Shown here: piece after piece, positions 12,105-22,310 of the stretch
How positions within the stretch are numbered: position 1 is the stretch's first letter
Layout of the letters: each line of letters opens with the position of its first letter
Translations under genes and position numbers: made by a program
Notes under the pieces: generated by a model
The model's database searches: none
What the model was told of the DNA's origin: nothing
What the model saw: the letters and a program-made list of their open reading frames with translations, nothing else
Assembly: GCA_022836615.1 (NCBI GenBank)
Contig: MU405264.1
Coordinates: forward strand, 1-64,000
Direction of reading: 5' to 3'
Length of the DNA stretch: 64,000 nucleotides
Origin: Annulohypoxylon bovei var. microspora
Taxonomy: Eukaryota; Ascomycota; Sordariomycetes; Xylariales; Hypoxylaceae

Positions 12105-12812
12105 AAAATAAGCTTTTAATTTTATTATTAAATAATTAATTAAATGGTTTTTTAAACCATTAAAAGTTTTAACGTTTTTTTTTAAAATTAAAAATTTATT
12201 TTTAACCGTAAATAAAAATTCATCGGTTCGGGGTTATATAATTAAAAGAACGGGGGTAAATTTTAATTAATTAATTTAATTAATAAACGATTTAATATTT
12301 TTATTAAAGTTTTTATTTAATAATTTAAATATTATTATTAATTAATAATAAAATAAATAATATTAAAAAATGTTTTATCGCGGGTAAAAATAAAATTTTA
12401 TAACCATTAATATAAAAAATTTCGTTTAAAAAAACAAGAACTTTTAAAAATTAAATATAAATTAAAAATAAAACTTTAAATATATTATAATTTAAAAAAA
12501 ATTAAATTAATATATAAACGTTTACGTATTTAAAAAAAAAAATTTTAAAAATAAGCTTTTAAATTAAAAAAATAAAATAAATAAATAATTTTAAATATTA
12601 TATTATAATAAATAAATTTTAAATTAAAATAAAACTTATATAATAATAAAACCATATACTTTATTAATAAAAATATTTAAAATAAAAAATTAAAAAAAAA
12701 ATATAAAATAATTTTTTTTAAAAGGTTTTTATATATTAATTTTATAATTAAAACATTAATTAACCGCTCCGTTAATATACTTTAAAAATAATAATAATTA
12801 AACGCCGTTATA
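11080..12812 (+). repeat. RIP-converted A+B composite repeat
   Basis: 11080-12110 is a direct copy of 480-1535 with transitions: the AAAAATTATTTTTATAACGTTAAAAG block and following segments line up throughout. 12113-12812 continues into the B element interior and ends at its inverted terminus (AAACGCCGTTATA, 12800-12812). The order A then B-interior then B-terminus equals 3425 to 1536 read on the other strand, so the composite was already joined before it was copied. A/T saturation has removed any coding content. Confidence 0.7.
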
Positions 12813-13425
12813 ATAATTTAACCATTCTTTATATTATTTTTTAAATTATTTTATAAATTATTTTATAAACCATTTTATAAATTATTTTTTATATTACTTT
12901 TTAAAATACTTATTTAACCATCCGTTTATTTATTTATTAAATTATTTATTAAATTTTTAATTTAACCACTTATTTATTTAATTACCTTTTAATAAATCTT
13001 TTATATAATTTCTTATTAAACCCCCGTTAAACTTTTTTTTTAATTATTTATAACCACCCGTAACCACTTTTTTAATGTTTTAATTACTTTTTTAAAAATT
13101 ATTTAATTATTTAATTTAATAATTTTTTTATATATATTAAATTAATTAAATAAATAATTTAAATAATCATTTTTACCCATGTAATTAATTTATATATAAA
13201 AGTTAATTTTTAAAAAAAATTTTATTTTTTAAAAAATTAAATTTTATTAAAAATCATTATTTACGAACGGATTATTTTAAAATTTAAACTTTATTAATTT
13301 AATTAATTAAAATATTTAATTTCAATTTATTTATAATAAAATACACTTAATTAATAATTATAAATATAAACCTTTTAAAAATATTAAAATTACCGTAATA
13401 TAAGATTTTTTTATTATTTTTAATA
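12813..13425 (+). mobile_element. RIP-saturated inverted copy of the G-rich unit
   Basis: This A/T-rich stretch aligns with the reverse complement of unit 1 or 2 when C is read as T and G as A. 12820-13070 keeps AACCACCCG-type remnants of the minisatellite. 13070-13150 matches the conserved block around 8950-9025. 13200-13425 follows the unique part down to the remnant of CGGTAATTCCGTATC near 13390. The tRNA-like head is absent and the minisatellite is much shorter than in the intact units. This gives a direct before-and-after view of RIP on one element. Confidence 0.65.
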
Positions 13426-13790
13426 ATTTAAATTAAGGATTTAATTTTTAATAATTTAAATTAAAAACTTAATTTTTAATAATTTAAATTAAGCACTTAA
13501 TTTTTAATAACTTAAATTAAGGATTTAATTTTTAATAATTTAAATTAAAGATTTAATTTTTATTTAATAATTTAAATTAAAGATTTAATTTTTAATAACT
13601 TAAATTAAAAACTTAATTTTTAATAATTTAAATTAAAAACTTAATTTTTAATAATTTAAATTAAAGATTTAATTTTTAATAATTTAAATTAAAGATTTAA
13701 TTTTTAATAATTTAAATTAAAAATTTAATTTTTAATAATTTAAATTAAAGATTTAATTTTTAATAATTTAAATTAAAAACTTAATTTTTT
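13426..13790. repeat. 28-bp A/T satellite, about 13 copies
   Basis: A unit close to TTTAATTTTTAATAATTTAAATTAAAGA repeats at 28-bp spacing, with TAAATTAA cores near 13428, 13457, 13485, 13513, 13541, 13571, 13600, 13628, 13656, 13684, 13711, 13740 and 13768. One repeat has a 4-bp insertion. Differences between units are nearly all A/G or C/T transitions (GGATTT, AAACTT, AAGATT), consistent with RIP acting on an older tandem array. Confidence 0.85.
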
Positions 13791-14165
13791 ATATAATAAA
13801 TAAAAAAACTTTAAATTCATATAATTAATTAATTTTTAAAAAATCAATGGGCATTATAACGTTATATAATTAATTTTTCTTTATATAAACCCCATTAATT
13901 TTAAGCTTAATTATAATTTTTAAAATTAATTTTATTAAATTTATTTAATAAACTTTTATTTAAACCCACATATCGTTACGATACATTTAATTAATTATAA
14001 TAAAAAAAATTTTTATTAAACCATAAAAAAAAATACATTTAATTAATGAAAGTAAAAGTTAATTAAAAATCCATCGTTAATTAATTAAAACCCACCAAAG
14101 TTAATTCACCATTTAATTAAAAACTACAAAAATTAACCATAAAATAAATATAAAATATATTTACT
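13791..14165. repeat. A/T-rich RIP boundary sequence
   Basis: Base composition rises gradually from almost pure A/T to normal by about 14165. It may include the eroded 5' part of the ankyrin gene that follows, but no NACHT motif can be read in it. Confidence 0.4.
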
Positions 14166-14213
14166 TTCTTATTTAAAACAATTCTCCCATACAAAAAAAC
14201 AATAACACAATAA

Positions 14214-16959
14214 CCCTTCGTAAACTCAAGGCAATCGACTAAATCTGATACACCGATTATTCAATTCATTCATGAATCAGTTCGAGATTTCCTCGTCAAG
14301 GAAAAGGGGCTTCAGAAAATATGGCCGGAGCTTGAGTTAAACTTTCAAGGACAAAGCCATGACAAACTCAGACAATGTTGCCTTACATACACGAGCAACA
14401 ATATTGAACGTGACTTAAACCCTCCCAACCGACTTCCAAAAGCATCAACCTCAGAGGCTACAAATCTCCGCCAAGATATAACTAAGAGACACCCTTTTCT
14501 CAAATATGCCAACCAAAATATTTTGTATCACGCCGACAAAGCCGAATTCCATGGGATTAGTCAGAAGGATTTTATATCAGCATTCTCATTGGACAACTGG
14601 AAATCATACAATAACATACTCGAGACACATCAAATACGCCGATATACCTCGACGGGAAGTCTTTTGTATATACTAGCCGAGCACAACTTGTCGAATCTCA
14701 TCCGAGTTCTAAATTGCCAACAATCATGTTTCGCCGTGGAAAAGGCACGCTACGGCACTCCAATATTCGCTGCCCTTGCTACTCAAAGCAATGACGCTGC
14801 CCAGGCATTATTACAGATTCAGGCACAAACATTACCGCCGGATTCTATCCTGCATGAGCTGTGTGACAATTTCGCTAGCAGGAGACAAGAAAAAAATCCG
14901 CTCGGTCGTCAATTCAAATTCTCCAAGAGGAAAGGCGTCCTTTTCTACTTGGTAAAAAAACTGGACTTCGTGATCCTAAATGTTTTCCTTGCTACGGAGA
15001 AGATTGATTTTGAAGTAGCCAATGGGGGGGCCCTACAGCTAGCGGTAGAAATGAACGATGAATCTATCGTCCAGATTTTACTCGATCATGGCGCTAATCC
15101 CAACGTTTTCAGCGGCAGTTCCCTTATTCTACTCGCAGTGCTAAAGGGAAACGAAGCTATTGCCCAGCATCTGATTAACAAGGGCGCCAATGTTGATTTT
15201 TCCTCATCTACCAGCGAAAATCCATTATGCTGTGCAGCATATGATCAATCTGAAGCTATGGTTCGGCTACTTCTTGATAACGGTGCCAACGTTAACCCAC
15301 CCGATATTAAAATGACTCCACTGTGTTTAGCAGCAAACCATGGCAACGAAATGATGTTATCACTGTTACTTGATGCAGGTGCTAACATCGAGAACCCAAA
15401 AGACGACTTATTAAATTGCAATCTATCTCCTTTAGACCAAGCCCTGGACAATGGACATGTGACAACTGCTCGCACATTACTTAATAGGGGTGCGAACATT
15501 TATCATATCGACGAACAATTCCTAAAGGCAATTCGTCGGAGAGATAAACCTATTGTTCAGTTCTTGCTCGGTGTAGGTGATAAACTTTTGAGGTCTGTTA
15601 ACCAGTCACTCAATCTTGCCGCACACCTTGGATATGGGGATATTGTCCAATTACTACTCGACAGAGGTGATGGCATCGATTTCGAAGCACCAGAAACCCA
15701 GTTGTCTCTATTCGAGTACGCATTAAAATATGGAAATATAGCTATTCTTCTACTAGTATTTGATAAAGACCCCGATATCATTTCTAGTGGTAGGTACGAT
15801 GGCCAATTAGTTTTATCGACGGCAGCAGAAAAAGGACATGAGGCCATTGCCCAGCTACTACTTGACAAAGGCGCTAATATTGAGGGTGACGGTAATCGCA
15901 TGATCCCATTGCATACAATAACGCAAAAAAGACACGAGGCTATTGTTAAATTATTACTCGATAAAGGTGTTAATATTAAGGGTAACGGTCTTTACATGAT
16001 CCCATTACATACGGCAGCGCAAATGGGATACGAGGTTGTTGTTAAGTCATTATTCGATAGAGGTGCTAATATCGAGCGGGACGTCTATTCTCACGGTGAT
16101 TTTTATCTAACCTTACGATGATCCACCCGTTTATACTTATTATGGTTTAATAGTGTGGATACCTTTTTTATAATATAAACTCTCACGCAAATCGAAGTAC
16201 CTTTTCTATCTTACCATATTAAATTTATATATACATACCATTTATACCATAGCTGGCTTACGAGGTTATTCAAGACATATCAAAACCTAATAAAACGCTG
16301 TTTATATAAATTGCCGATAAGCAAAACTAATCAACAGGCTAATTGCTCCTTTTACAACGCCAACAGCAATAATGTGTTAAAGGGCGACAATAAGGTTCAC
16401 GATGATTAAGGGGCACACATAAGTAAAAAAGGTACTTAGATTTGCGTGAGAGTTTGTATTGTAAAAAAGGTATCCACACTATTAAACCATAATAGGTATA
16501 AACGGGTGGATCACCGTGAGGTTAAACAAAAGTCACCGTGAGAATAGACGATCCGATATCGAGGATAACGGTCTTTACCTGATCACATTGTATGCGGCAG
16601 CGCAAATGGGACACGAGGCTATTGTTAAGTTATTACTCGATAAGGGTGCTAATATTAAGGATGACAGTAATTACATGACTCCATTACATGCGGCAGCGTA
16701 AACAGGACGTGAGGCTGTTATCAAACTACTACTAAGTAGAGGCGCCAATATTGATAGCCTCTGCGTCCATTACCGATGTCTATTATCTATAGCAGTGATT
16801 TACAAACAGGAAGCTATTGTTAAGCTATTACTGAGATCAGGCGCTGATGCCACGGCTCGAGACGAATTAGGTCAGGGGTTGTTATCAATAGTACCAGGTG
16901 TAAAAGGGCGCAATGATGAGCTTATCCAACTGTTACGAGATCATGGCGCTACATATTAA
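14214..16959 (+). pseudogene. Broken NACHT-type ankyrin-repeat protein gene
   Basis: An open frame runs from 14214, just after a TAA at 14211-14213, to 16121 without an initiating Met at its head. Its first residues, around IQFIHESVRDFL and then GLQKIWPEL, are the segment that usually follows the NACHT ATPase in fungal NACHT-ankyrin proteins, a family that includes heterokaryon-incompatibility receptors. About ten ankyrin repeats follow, with GANI..., LLLDKGAN and PLHTAAQ motifs. A 479-bp TIR element interrupts the frame after codon GAG at 16074-16076. The reading resumes in phase at 16564 and gives two to three more repeats to a stop at 16957-16959. A further in-frame TAA (16699-16701) stands where sister repeats have CAA, a CpA-to-TpA change typical of RIP. 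The upstream half lies in, or was replaced by, RIP-damaged DNA. It therefore encodes no complete receptor; a truncated ankyrin protein is conceivable but unlikely. Confidence 0.75.
16077..16555. mobile_element. 479-bp TIR element (MITE) inserted in the ankyrin gene
   Basis: The flanking direct repeats ATATCGAG at 16069-16076 and 16556-16563 are an exact 8-bp target duplication. Removing the element plus one copy restores the ankyrin frame. The ends are long inverted repeats (about 120 bp): the left starts CGGGACGTCTATTCTCACGG, the right inverted starts CGGATCGTCTATTCTCACGG, and both include GATCCACCCGTTTATAC and AAACTCTCACGCAAAT. The interior is about 230 bp with no open frame, so it is non-autonomous. 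Long TIRs with an 8-bp duplication fit a Mutator-like or hAT-like family; the terminal bases do not decide which. Confidence 0.85.
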
Positions 16960-18768
16960 TTACCTTATAGCTTCATCTAGAATGAATTTTGATTTAATTC
17001 TGGCCATGAGGATTTGAATGCCCTAATTCTACGAAGGGTTATTTATTTTGATGTTATTTTGTAATTTAATCTGATTTAGCTCGAGTTTCAACTGTTAGAA
17101 TGTGTCAAGTTACGGACCATAGGCAGGGAGGCACAACGACGTTGCCCTTCGTCCACGCTATCCCAGGACTAGCCACCAACAGGTCTCCTTCCCGGTGGTC
17201 CCAGCCTCTGACAGGCTGAGCTCCGATATATCTAAACCTTTGATGACTAATTTTTCAATAGACCAGACCTCTGACAATAACTATAATAAAGAGCGGATGG
17301 AAATGCTTTAGACTTAGTTTTATCTGTCAGAAAAGCTAGTACCGTAAGATCATGTTTTTGACCCGATTGACCATTTATCCAAGCTTACCTAGGTATTGTT
17401 TTAGACTCTAGGCACAAGTGCAGATTCGACTTGATTCTTTGAGACAACCTTCATTGACACAGGTGCAACCACTCTTCACTTTACAGATGAGTTTGCCACA
17501 TGTCCCAACGCCAGACTATATGAAGATGTCAATACGTAGTGACCTTCTAACTATTTCCTCGTTCAAGTCGTTGTATGAAAAGGTTGATACTCACACATGT
17601 CCGTGGAAGAAGCTCCTCTGGCACTGGGCCGGCAGCAACGTTCATAGCGAACGCTACAATGGTGACGACACTGAGGAGTGAGAATTGCATGTTGTGATTT
17701 GATTGAAAAATTGCAACTTATGAGTAGCAGGTAATGTACTGGCACTTAACTATTGAATATAAGATAAGAGTTGTTTCTTGATTAATGGTTAAAGAGGAGA
17801 GCAAAGGAACCGTTTGGTCTTTTTATACCTTCACACTGTGAAATAACTACTCTCAAATAGAGTTCGGTCAAGATTGATCGACAAACTAAACATCAGCTTT
17901 CAATTACAAAGCGGCCTTGGATATATTAGTTATGAATCCTTCGAGGCACAAAGGTTTTATTCTGGAGTGGCTGACCAGCAATTCATGCGAGATACGTTTA
18001 AGTAATATGTGATCGGCAAAGCGGAAGGAAGACACGACGAAAGGAGGAGCTAAATTTATCTCATTAAGCAATCAAACAAACTACATTTAAAACATTTTAG
18101 TTAAAAACCCTACCATGCATATCGTCATCAAGGCTCGTAATAACTCAAATATTAGCAAGACCTCTCATGTAGTTGCTTACATAATTAGGTAATACATAAC
18201 ACAAGTGTACATTCACACGATGACACTATTTGTATATAGATCATAAATTCATCAAGTGCTGTCGTATTTCATGGGAATTGAGTTGTTCCGAGCTTTGATC
18301 ACGATAAAAGCTTTTTAACTGTAGGTTTGAATCTCAATTACCCCTATTTAATGTGATGACTAAGCTAGGTTAGCTCAATTCTGTCATGATATATATACCA
18401 TTGTAGCTGTATGGCCTGGCAGTGGGTGCCACGTTTTGCCGCAACAAATTCTCAGATTTAGGTAACAGGTGCGTAGCTAAAAATCTGCTATAATTCTATT
18501 AAAACAAAGATATTGTTCTGCTAAGGTGTATAACTAAACCCGATGGATGCGTCGTATTAAAGGTGCTCAGTTTTATTTCTAAAACAATAGTTCAGAGAGA
18601 ATAGTTCACACAATAAGCTTGACAAAGAACAGTTGAAGGTAAACATTAGCATATAAGCCTTTTCTCTTCCAATCTTTATCACTTCTCATCAAGCACTAAA
18701 CCAACGAAACTTGAATATACACTCATACTATTAGTAATAGCAAATACTTCGACACACACACACACACA
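16960..18768. other. Intergenic region with possible retroelement debris
   Basis: No intact gene. 17093 begins TGTTAGAATGTGTC, a form common at LTR starts. At 17450-17530 a short broken frame contains a DTGA motif (codons 17456-17467) followed by LHF, similar in kind to a Copia-type protease start, and ends in two stops. 17418-17681 holds an 87-residue open frame in another phase that I do not recognise. The rest, to 18768, is A/T-leaning spacer and the presumed promoter and leader of the next gene. Confidence 0.3.
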
Positions 18769-19095
18769 ATGTTATTCTCAAAACAACAAACTCGAATGGG
18801 CTTTTTCCCAAACCAACCTTCTGGCTACTTCTATCCTCGAATGAGTGATTCCGAGTTCCTATGGGCAGGTTTTCTCTTCTTCTTCGAGTATTTCATTTCT
18901 ATCTGGACTCTGATCGTTGCATTAGTGTTAGCCTATAAGGCCATCAAAAAAATCCAGAGCATTTCGTTGTATCTCAGGAATATCTACGCGCTGTGCTTCC
19001 AGGCCGCCTTATTCGTTTTTAGCATAAGCCTAGCCCCTAAGCTCTTTGTGGTTTGGCTTGTCTACTGGAGCGTTCAAGCCTTCCTTATGGTATGA
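18769..19095 (+). CDS. Small hydrophobic membrane protein, function unknown
   Basis: A 108-residue frame starting at an ATG placed directly after an (AC)8 run, with a C/A-rich leader typical of fungal 5' UTRs. After a polar N-terminus with an FFPNQPSGYFYPR stretch, two to three hydrophobic segments follow: about residues 31-60 (FLFFFEYFISIWTLIVALVL) and 82-108 (FQAALFVFSISLA and VVWLVYWSVQAFL). A short basic link separates them. This suggests an integral membrane protein with a small cytosolic or lumenal loop. The stop sits in a GTATGA sequence that could be a splice donor, so the C-terminus might extend into a second exon. I know no family for it. Confidence 0.5.
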   Translation: MLFSKQQTRMGFFPNQPSGYFYPRMSDSEFLWAGFLFFFEYFISIWTLIVALVLAYKAIKKIQSISLYLRNIYALCFQAALFVFSISLAPKLFVVWLVYWSVQAFLMV

Positions 19096-19475
19096 CGAAG
19101 GGTCGAGAGTTCTTATAAATATGTACCTAGGTAGGTAGTCACTTTGAAAAACAATGAGCACAAAGACTGGTCTAGTACATTCATGTGTCTTAATCTCGTC
19201 TACTTAAACGGGAGGCGACGATGGTGGTAGGCATATCAGGTTAATATATTAAGCAATATTTACCTTACGTATTTTGAAATTTGAAGTTTAACTCTCCTAG
19301 GCTAGGTAACTATACCTTTAAAACATGAACCTGTTTATAATATGAAGTGTGCGGTGTATTTTCTAGATTGTATTATGTCTATATCTAGGTCTTTGTATAC
19401 CAAATAACCTCGGTTACTTGCTAGTAACAAGCCTTCTAACCAGGTACAGGTTATGCACAATCACCGGAGAACAGG
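19096..19475. other. Short intergenic spacer between convergent genes
   Basis: It holds the 3' ends of the small membrane protein gene and the GH43 gene. One copy of the ACCTAGGT palindrome lies at 19125-19132. I see nothing else in it. Confidence 0.5.
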
Positions 19476-21086
19476 TTACAAGTCGTATCTATCCGTATGA
19501 TGCTGGATAGGTCGATATATGAAATAATCGAAGGCTGCTGGTAACGCAGTCCCGTTCACGTCAGAAGCAGCCAGCCCCACAAACGCACCCGTGAAACTTC
19601 CATGAGCTTGATGACCACCACATTCGTCAGATAGAATAGAAGCGTCGTAAACTGGCCCAAATTTCTTCAGCTCGTCGCCATCCAAGGCGTAGTAAAACTG
19701 TAGTTCACGACCACGGATTTTCAAAGCCAGTTTTACCTTTCCTTCGTTAGGTATCTGCACCGGGTCCGCGAGCGGCGTAGTGAGGTCTCCGTCCGGCCAG
19801 GATTCCTCCGAGGTCAGAATAAGGAGCTCACGCTGGCCGTCGGAGTGTGCCGTCACGGTCAAGTAGAAGAGGTTGTATCGGCAATAGTATGCAGCAAGCC
19901 CGGCGAACTGTCTCTCGTCGGTCGGGGAGAAGTCGATCACTGTCTCGGCGTCGTAGGAGAAATGAGTCTGTCTCCTCGCAACGAGCGCCTGCTCAAACCA
20001 CGAACCAATACTTTCCCGACCGAAAAGGACGAGCTTCCCATCTTTAGTGGCAAAGATGCGCTCCGTCTCAGGTGTCCTCAACCATTGAAAATCTTTGTGT
20101 AAGCCATTCTCAAAAGTGTACCTCTGCTCCGCCCAGTATTTGCTCTCATCGCGCGTTCCAGGAACTTCAACGTAGAGTGAAGGGACGGGTCCATTCTTCA
20201 CGAAGAGCCAGTCATCCTTCCAAAAAGCCTCTTGAATGGCAGTTTCGCGACCGAGTACGCAGCGACGTTCCTGGGTTGTCGGACGGCCTGTTAAGTGTAC
20301 TAGATAGGTCTTCCCCTCAGGGGTCTCTACAATATCACCATGACCGGATCTCTGTAGAGATGCAAGAGGGGCGTCCTTTGAGGTGAGAATGTGTTTCTGC
20401 GGATGCACCTCGTACGGACCCCCGATATCACGAGAACGGGCCAGTGTGCAGGCATGATGATAGGCAGTGCCGCCCTCAGCCGTCAGGAGATAATACCATC
20501 CATTCCTCTTATATAGATGCGGCCCCTCAACAAGATCCAGATCAGTTCCGAGGAAGATGTTCTTCCTCGGACCAACGAGCTTACCCGCCGAAGGATCAAA
20601 TTCCTGCAGAAAGATGCCCGCAAAGGAACGAGGTCGACGTCGGTGATCCTGTATCATATTTACGAACCATTTCTTGCCATCGTCGTCATGAAATAGAGAA
20701 GGATCAAATCCCGAAGAATTGGCGTATACGGGATCAGACCAAGGGCCCTCTATTGATGGGGCGTTGACGATGTAGTTGTGAGTATCTTTGAATGAACCGT
20801 CTTTGCGCTTCACATCTGTATACACCAACCAGAATTTGTCACCATCGTGTGTAAGACAAGGAGCCCATACACCACAGCTATCAGGATCACCACGCATATC
20901 CAACTGAGACTTGCGATTCAAGGGGCGTGTGACAAGCTCCCAATTTGCCAGATCTTTGGAGTGGTGGATCTGCACTCCCGGATACCACTCAAACGTGGAC
21001 GTAGCGATGTAATAATCACTGCCCACTCGGAGTATTGACGGGTCGGCATTAAAGCCAGGCAAGATCGGGTTGCGAATGAGCGGCAT
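19476..21086 (-). CDS. Cytosolic GH43 beta-xylosidase / alpha-L-arabinofuranosidase
   Basis: A single-exon protein of 536 residues, the usual length for GH43 enzymes of the XynB type. The five-bladed propeller begins at once (NPILPGFNADPS). The catalytic set is in place: base Asp15 in NADPS, pKa-modulating Asp128 in SGFDPS and acid Glu187 in LVEGPH, each one residue off the numbering of the characterised Selenomonas enzyme. The C-terminal part (about residues 330-530, FVGLAASDVNGTALPAAFDYF at its end) is the beta-sandwich domain that closes the active site in this subfamily. There is no signal peptide, so it should act inside the cell, releasing xylose from imported xylo-oligosaccharides, possibly with arabinofuranosidase side activity. 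A GGCTAAA motif lies about 175 bp upstream. Confidence 0.92.
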   Translation of the reverse strand: MPLIRNPILPGFNADPSILRVGSDYYIATSTFEWYPGVQIHHSKDLANWELVTRPLNRKSQLDMRGDPDSCGVWAPCLTHDGDKFWLVYTDVKRKDGSFKDTHNYIVNAPSIEGPWSDPVYANSSGFDPSLFHDDDGKKWFVNMIQDHRRRPRSFAGIFLQEFDPSAGKLVGPRKNIFLGTDLDLVEGPHLYKRNGWYYLLTAEGGTAYHHACTLARSRDIGGPYEVHPQKHILTSKDAPLASLQRSGHGDIVETPEGKTYLVHLTGRPTTQERRCVLGRETAIQEAFWKDDWLFVKNGPVPSLYVEVPGTRDESKYWAEQRYTFENGLHKDFQWLRTPETERIFATKDGKLVLFGRESIGSWFEQALVARRQTHFSYDAETVIDFSPTDERQFAGLAAYYCRYNLFYLTVTAHSDGQRELLILTSEESWPDGDLTTPLADPVQIPNEGKVKLALKIRGRELQFYYALDGDELKKFGPVYDASILSDECGGHQAHGSFTGAFVGLAASDVNGTALPAAFDYFIYRPIQHHTDRYDL

Positions 21087-22310
21087 GACGATGTTGAAAT
21101 GAGCAAAATTTATATCTTATGAAATAGTCTATGGAATAAACAGATACTTCGTGGATCCCTTTAAATAAGCACGGTATCAGACGATGATTCTTGGGATTAC
21201 TACCTACTTATATTTGGCAGGCCTCTATAATGATGTCCCGAGGAAAGGAGCTATTGCATTTAGCCGGTTACCCCAAGTTTAGGCTGTCGATCCAACTAAA
21301 CCCATTAGGTAAATGATGTGAATTTCAGTTGAAAGTACTATAGGTAGAATAATAGTGGTAATATAGTTAATGAAGGCTTTTGATTTTAGTTCTTCTAATT
21401 ATACAAGACTAAGACACTAAACGAGAAATTGTGTATCGGCAATTTGATTCAAGTATATTCTAATGCTATGAACGTTACGGATGATTCTGGCAAGATACTT
21501 AATGCCGGTACACTAGCGTCGAGTTCAATAACCTACCTAGGTAGAGTTACCTATACGGAGTAAAGCAGAGGTTTTTGTTTTGATAAAGGGGGATGAGATT
21601 CACCCCTATTTACCCCTTTTCGCTCTTCACAACCAGAAATTCCAGCTGAATTCTCGACCTTTTTTTAGGGGTGCTATAAACTTGAATGAACCTATTGTCT
21701 TTTCTATTCAGCTCATAAACTAGGTAGATACTTTCAGACCTATAATCACGATTACTCATTGCTTAGAAAAAGAGCATAACTAGCCCCTATTCTAGGTCAT
21801 ACAAAAGTATCAAAACACACATATTCTTTTTACTGATAATCTTATACAAAATTGACATTCTTAGGTACCTACTTAGATAATTAGAAGTAAATTCAATTTA
21901 ATAACATACCTACCTCTCATAGCAGTGGGTTACCTGTCGCGACTTTGTGCATAGCCCATGGCAAGGAGTGGGGGTCAGATCAAGCTAATTGCCACTTTGG
22001 GCACCTTGAGAGATAGAGGCCCCGATCTCCGCAACGCTTACTACCTATTCATATTCTTGTAGTTATAAGCAGATATACCTTAGCACAGCTAACTATAGCT
22101 CGGTATAATTTCTTTCTAGACAAGGGTTGAATATGTCCTACTCTGTCGGCGATAACATCATCTTCGTTCATCACGCGTTTTGTCACGTTTATATTCCAAG
22201 CATCCTGAATACCTAGGTATCTTCTATTCTGTTTTAATCAGTCAAAATCCTACTAGCAGCATACTATATTAAACTAATTATCTATAACTTTGGGACATAA
22301 AACCGTCACA
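21087..22310. other. Divergent intergenic region
   Basis: Shared upstream region of the GH43 gene (minus) and the aldo/keto reductase gene (plus). Apart from the GGCTAAA motif and ACCTAGGT palindromes at 21535-21542 and 22211-22218, I see no gene or structured RNA. Confidence 0.5.
21259..21265 (-). promoter_or_regulatory. GGCTAAA motif upstream of GH43 (possible XlnR/Xyr1 site)
   Basis: On the minus strand, about 175 bp before the GH43 start codon, the sequence reads GGCTAAA, the core bound by the fungal xylanolytic activator XlnR/Xyr1. A single 7-mer can occur by chance, but its position in the promoter of a xylan-degradation gene makes it plausible. Confidence 0.4.

Noticed and set aside
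19845..21038. Plus-strand frames inside the GH43 gene
   Set aside because: Antisense shadows of a well-supported enzyme.
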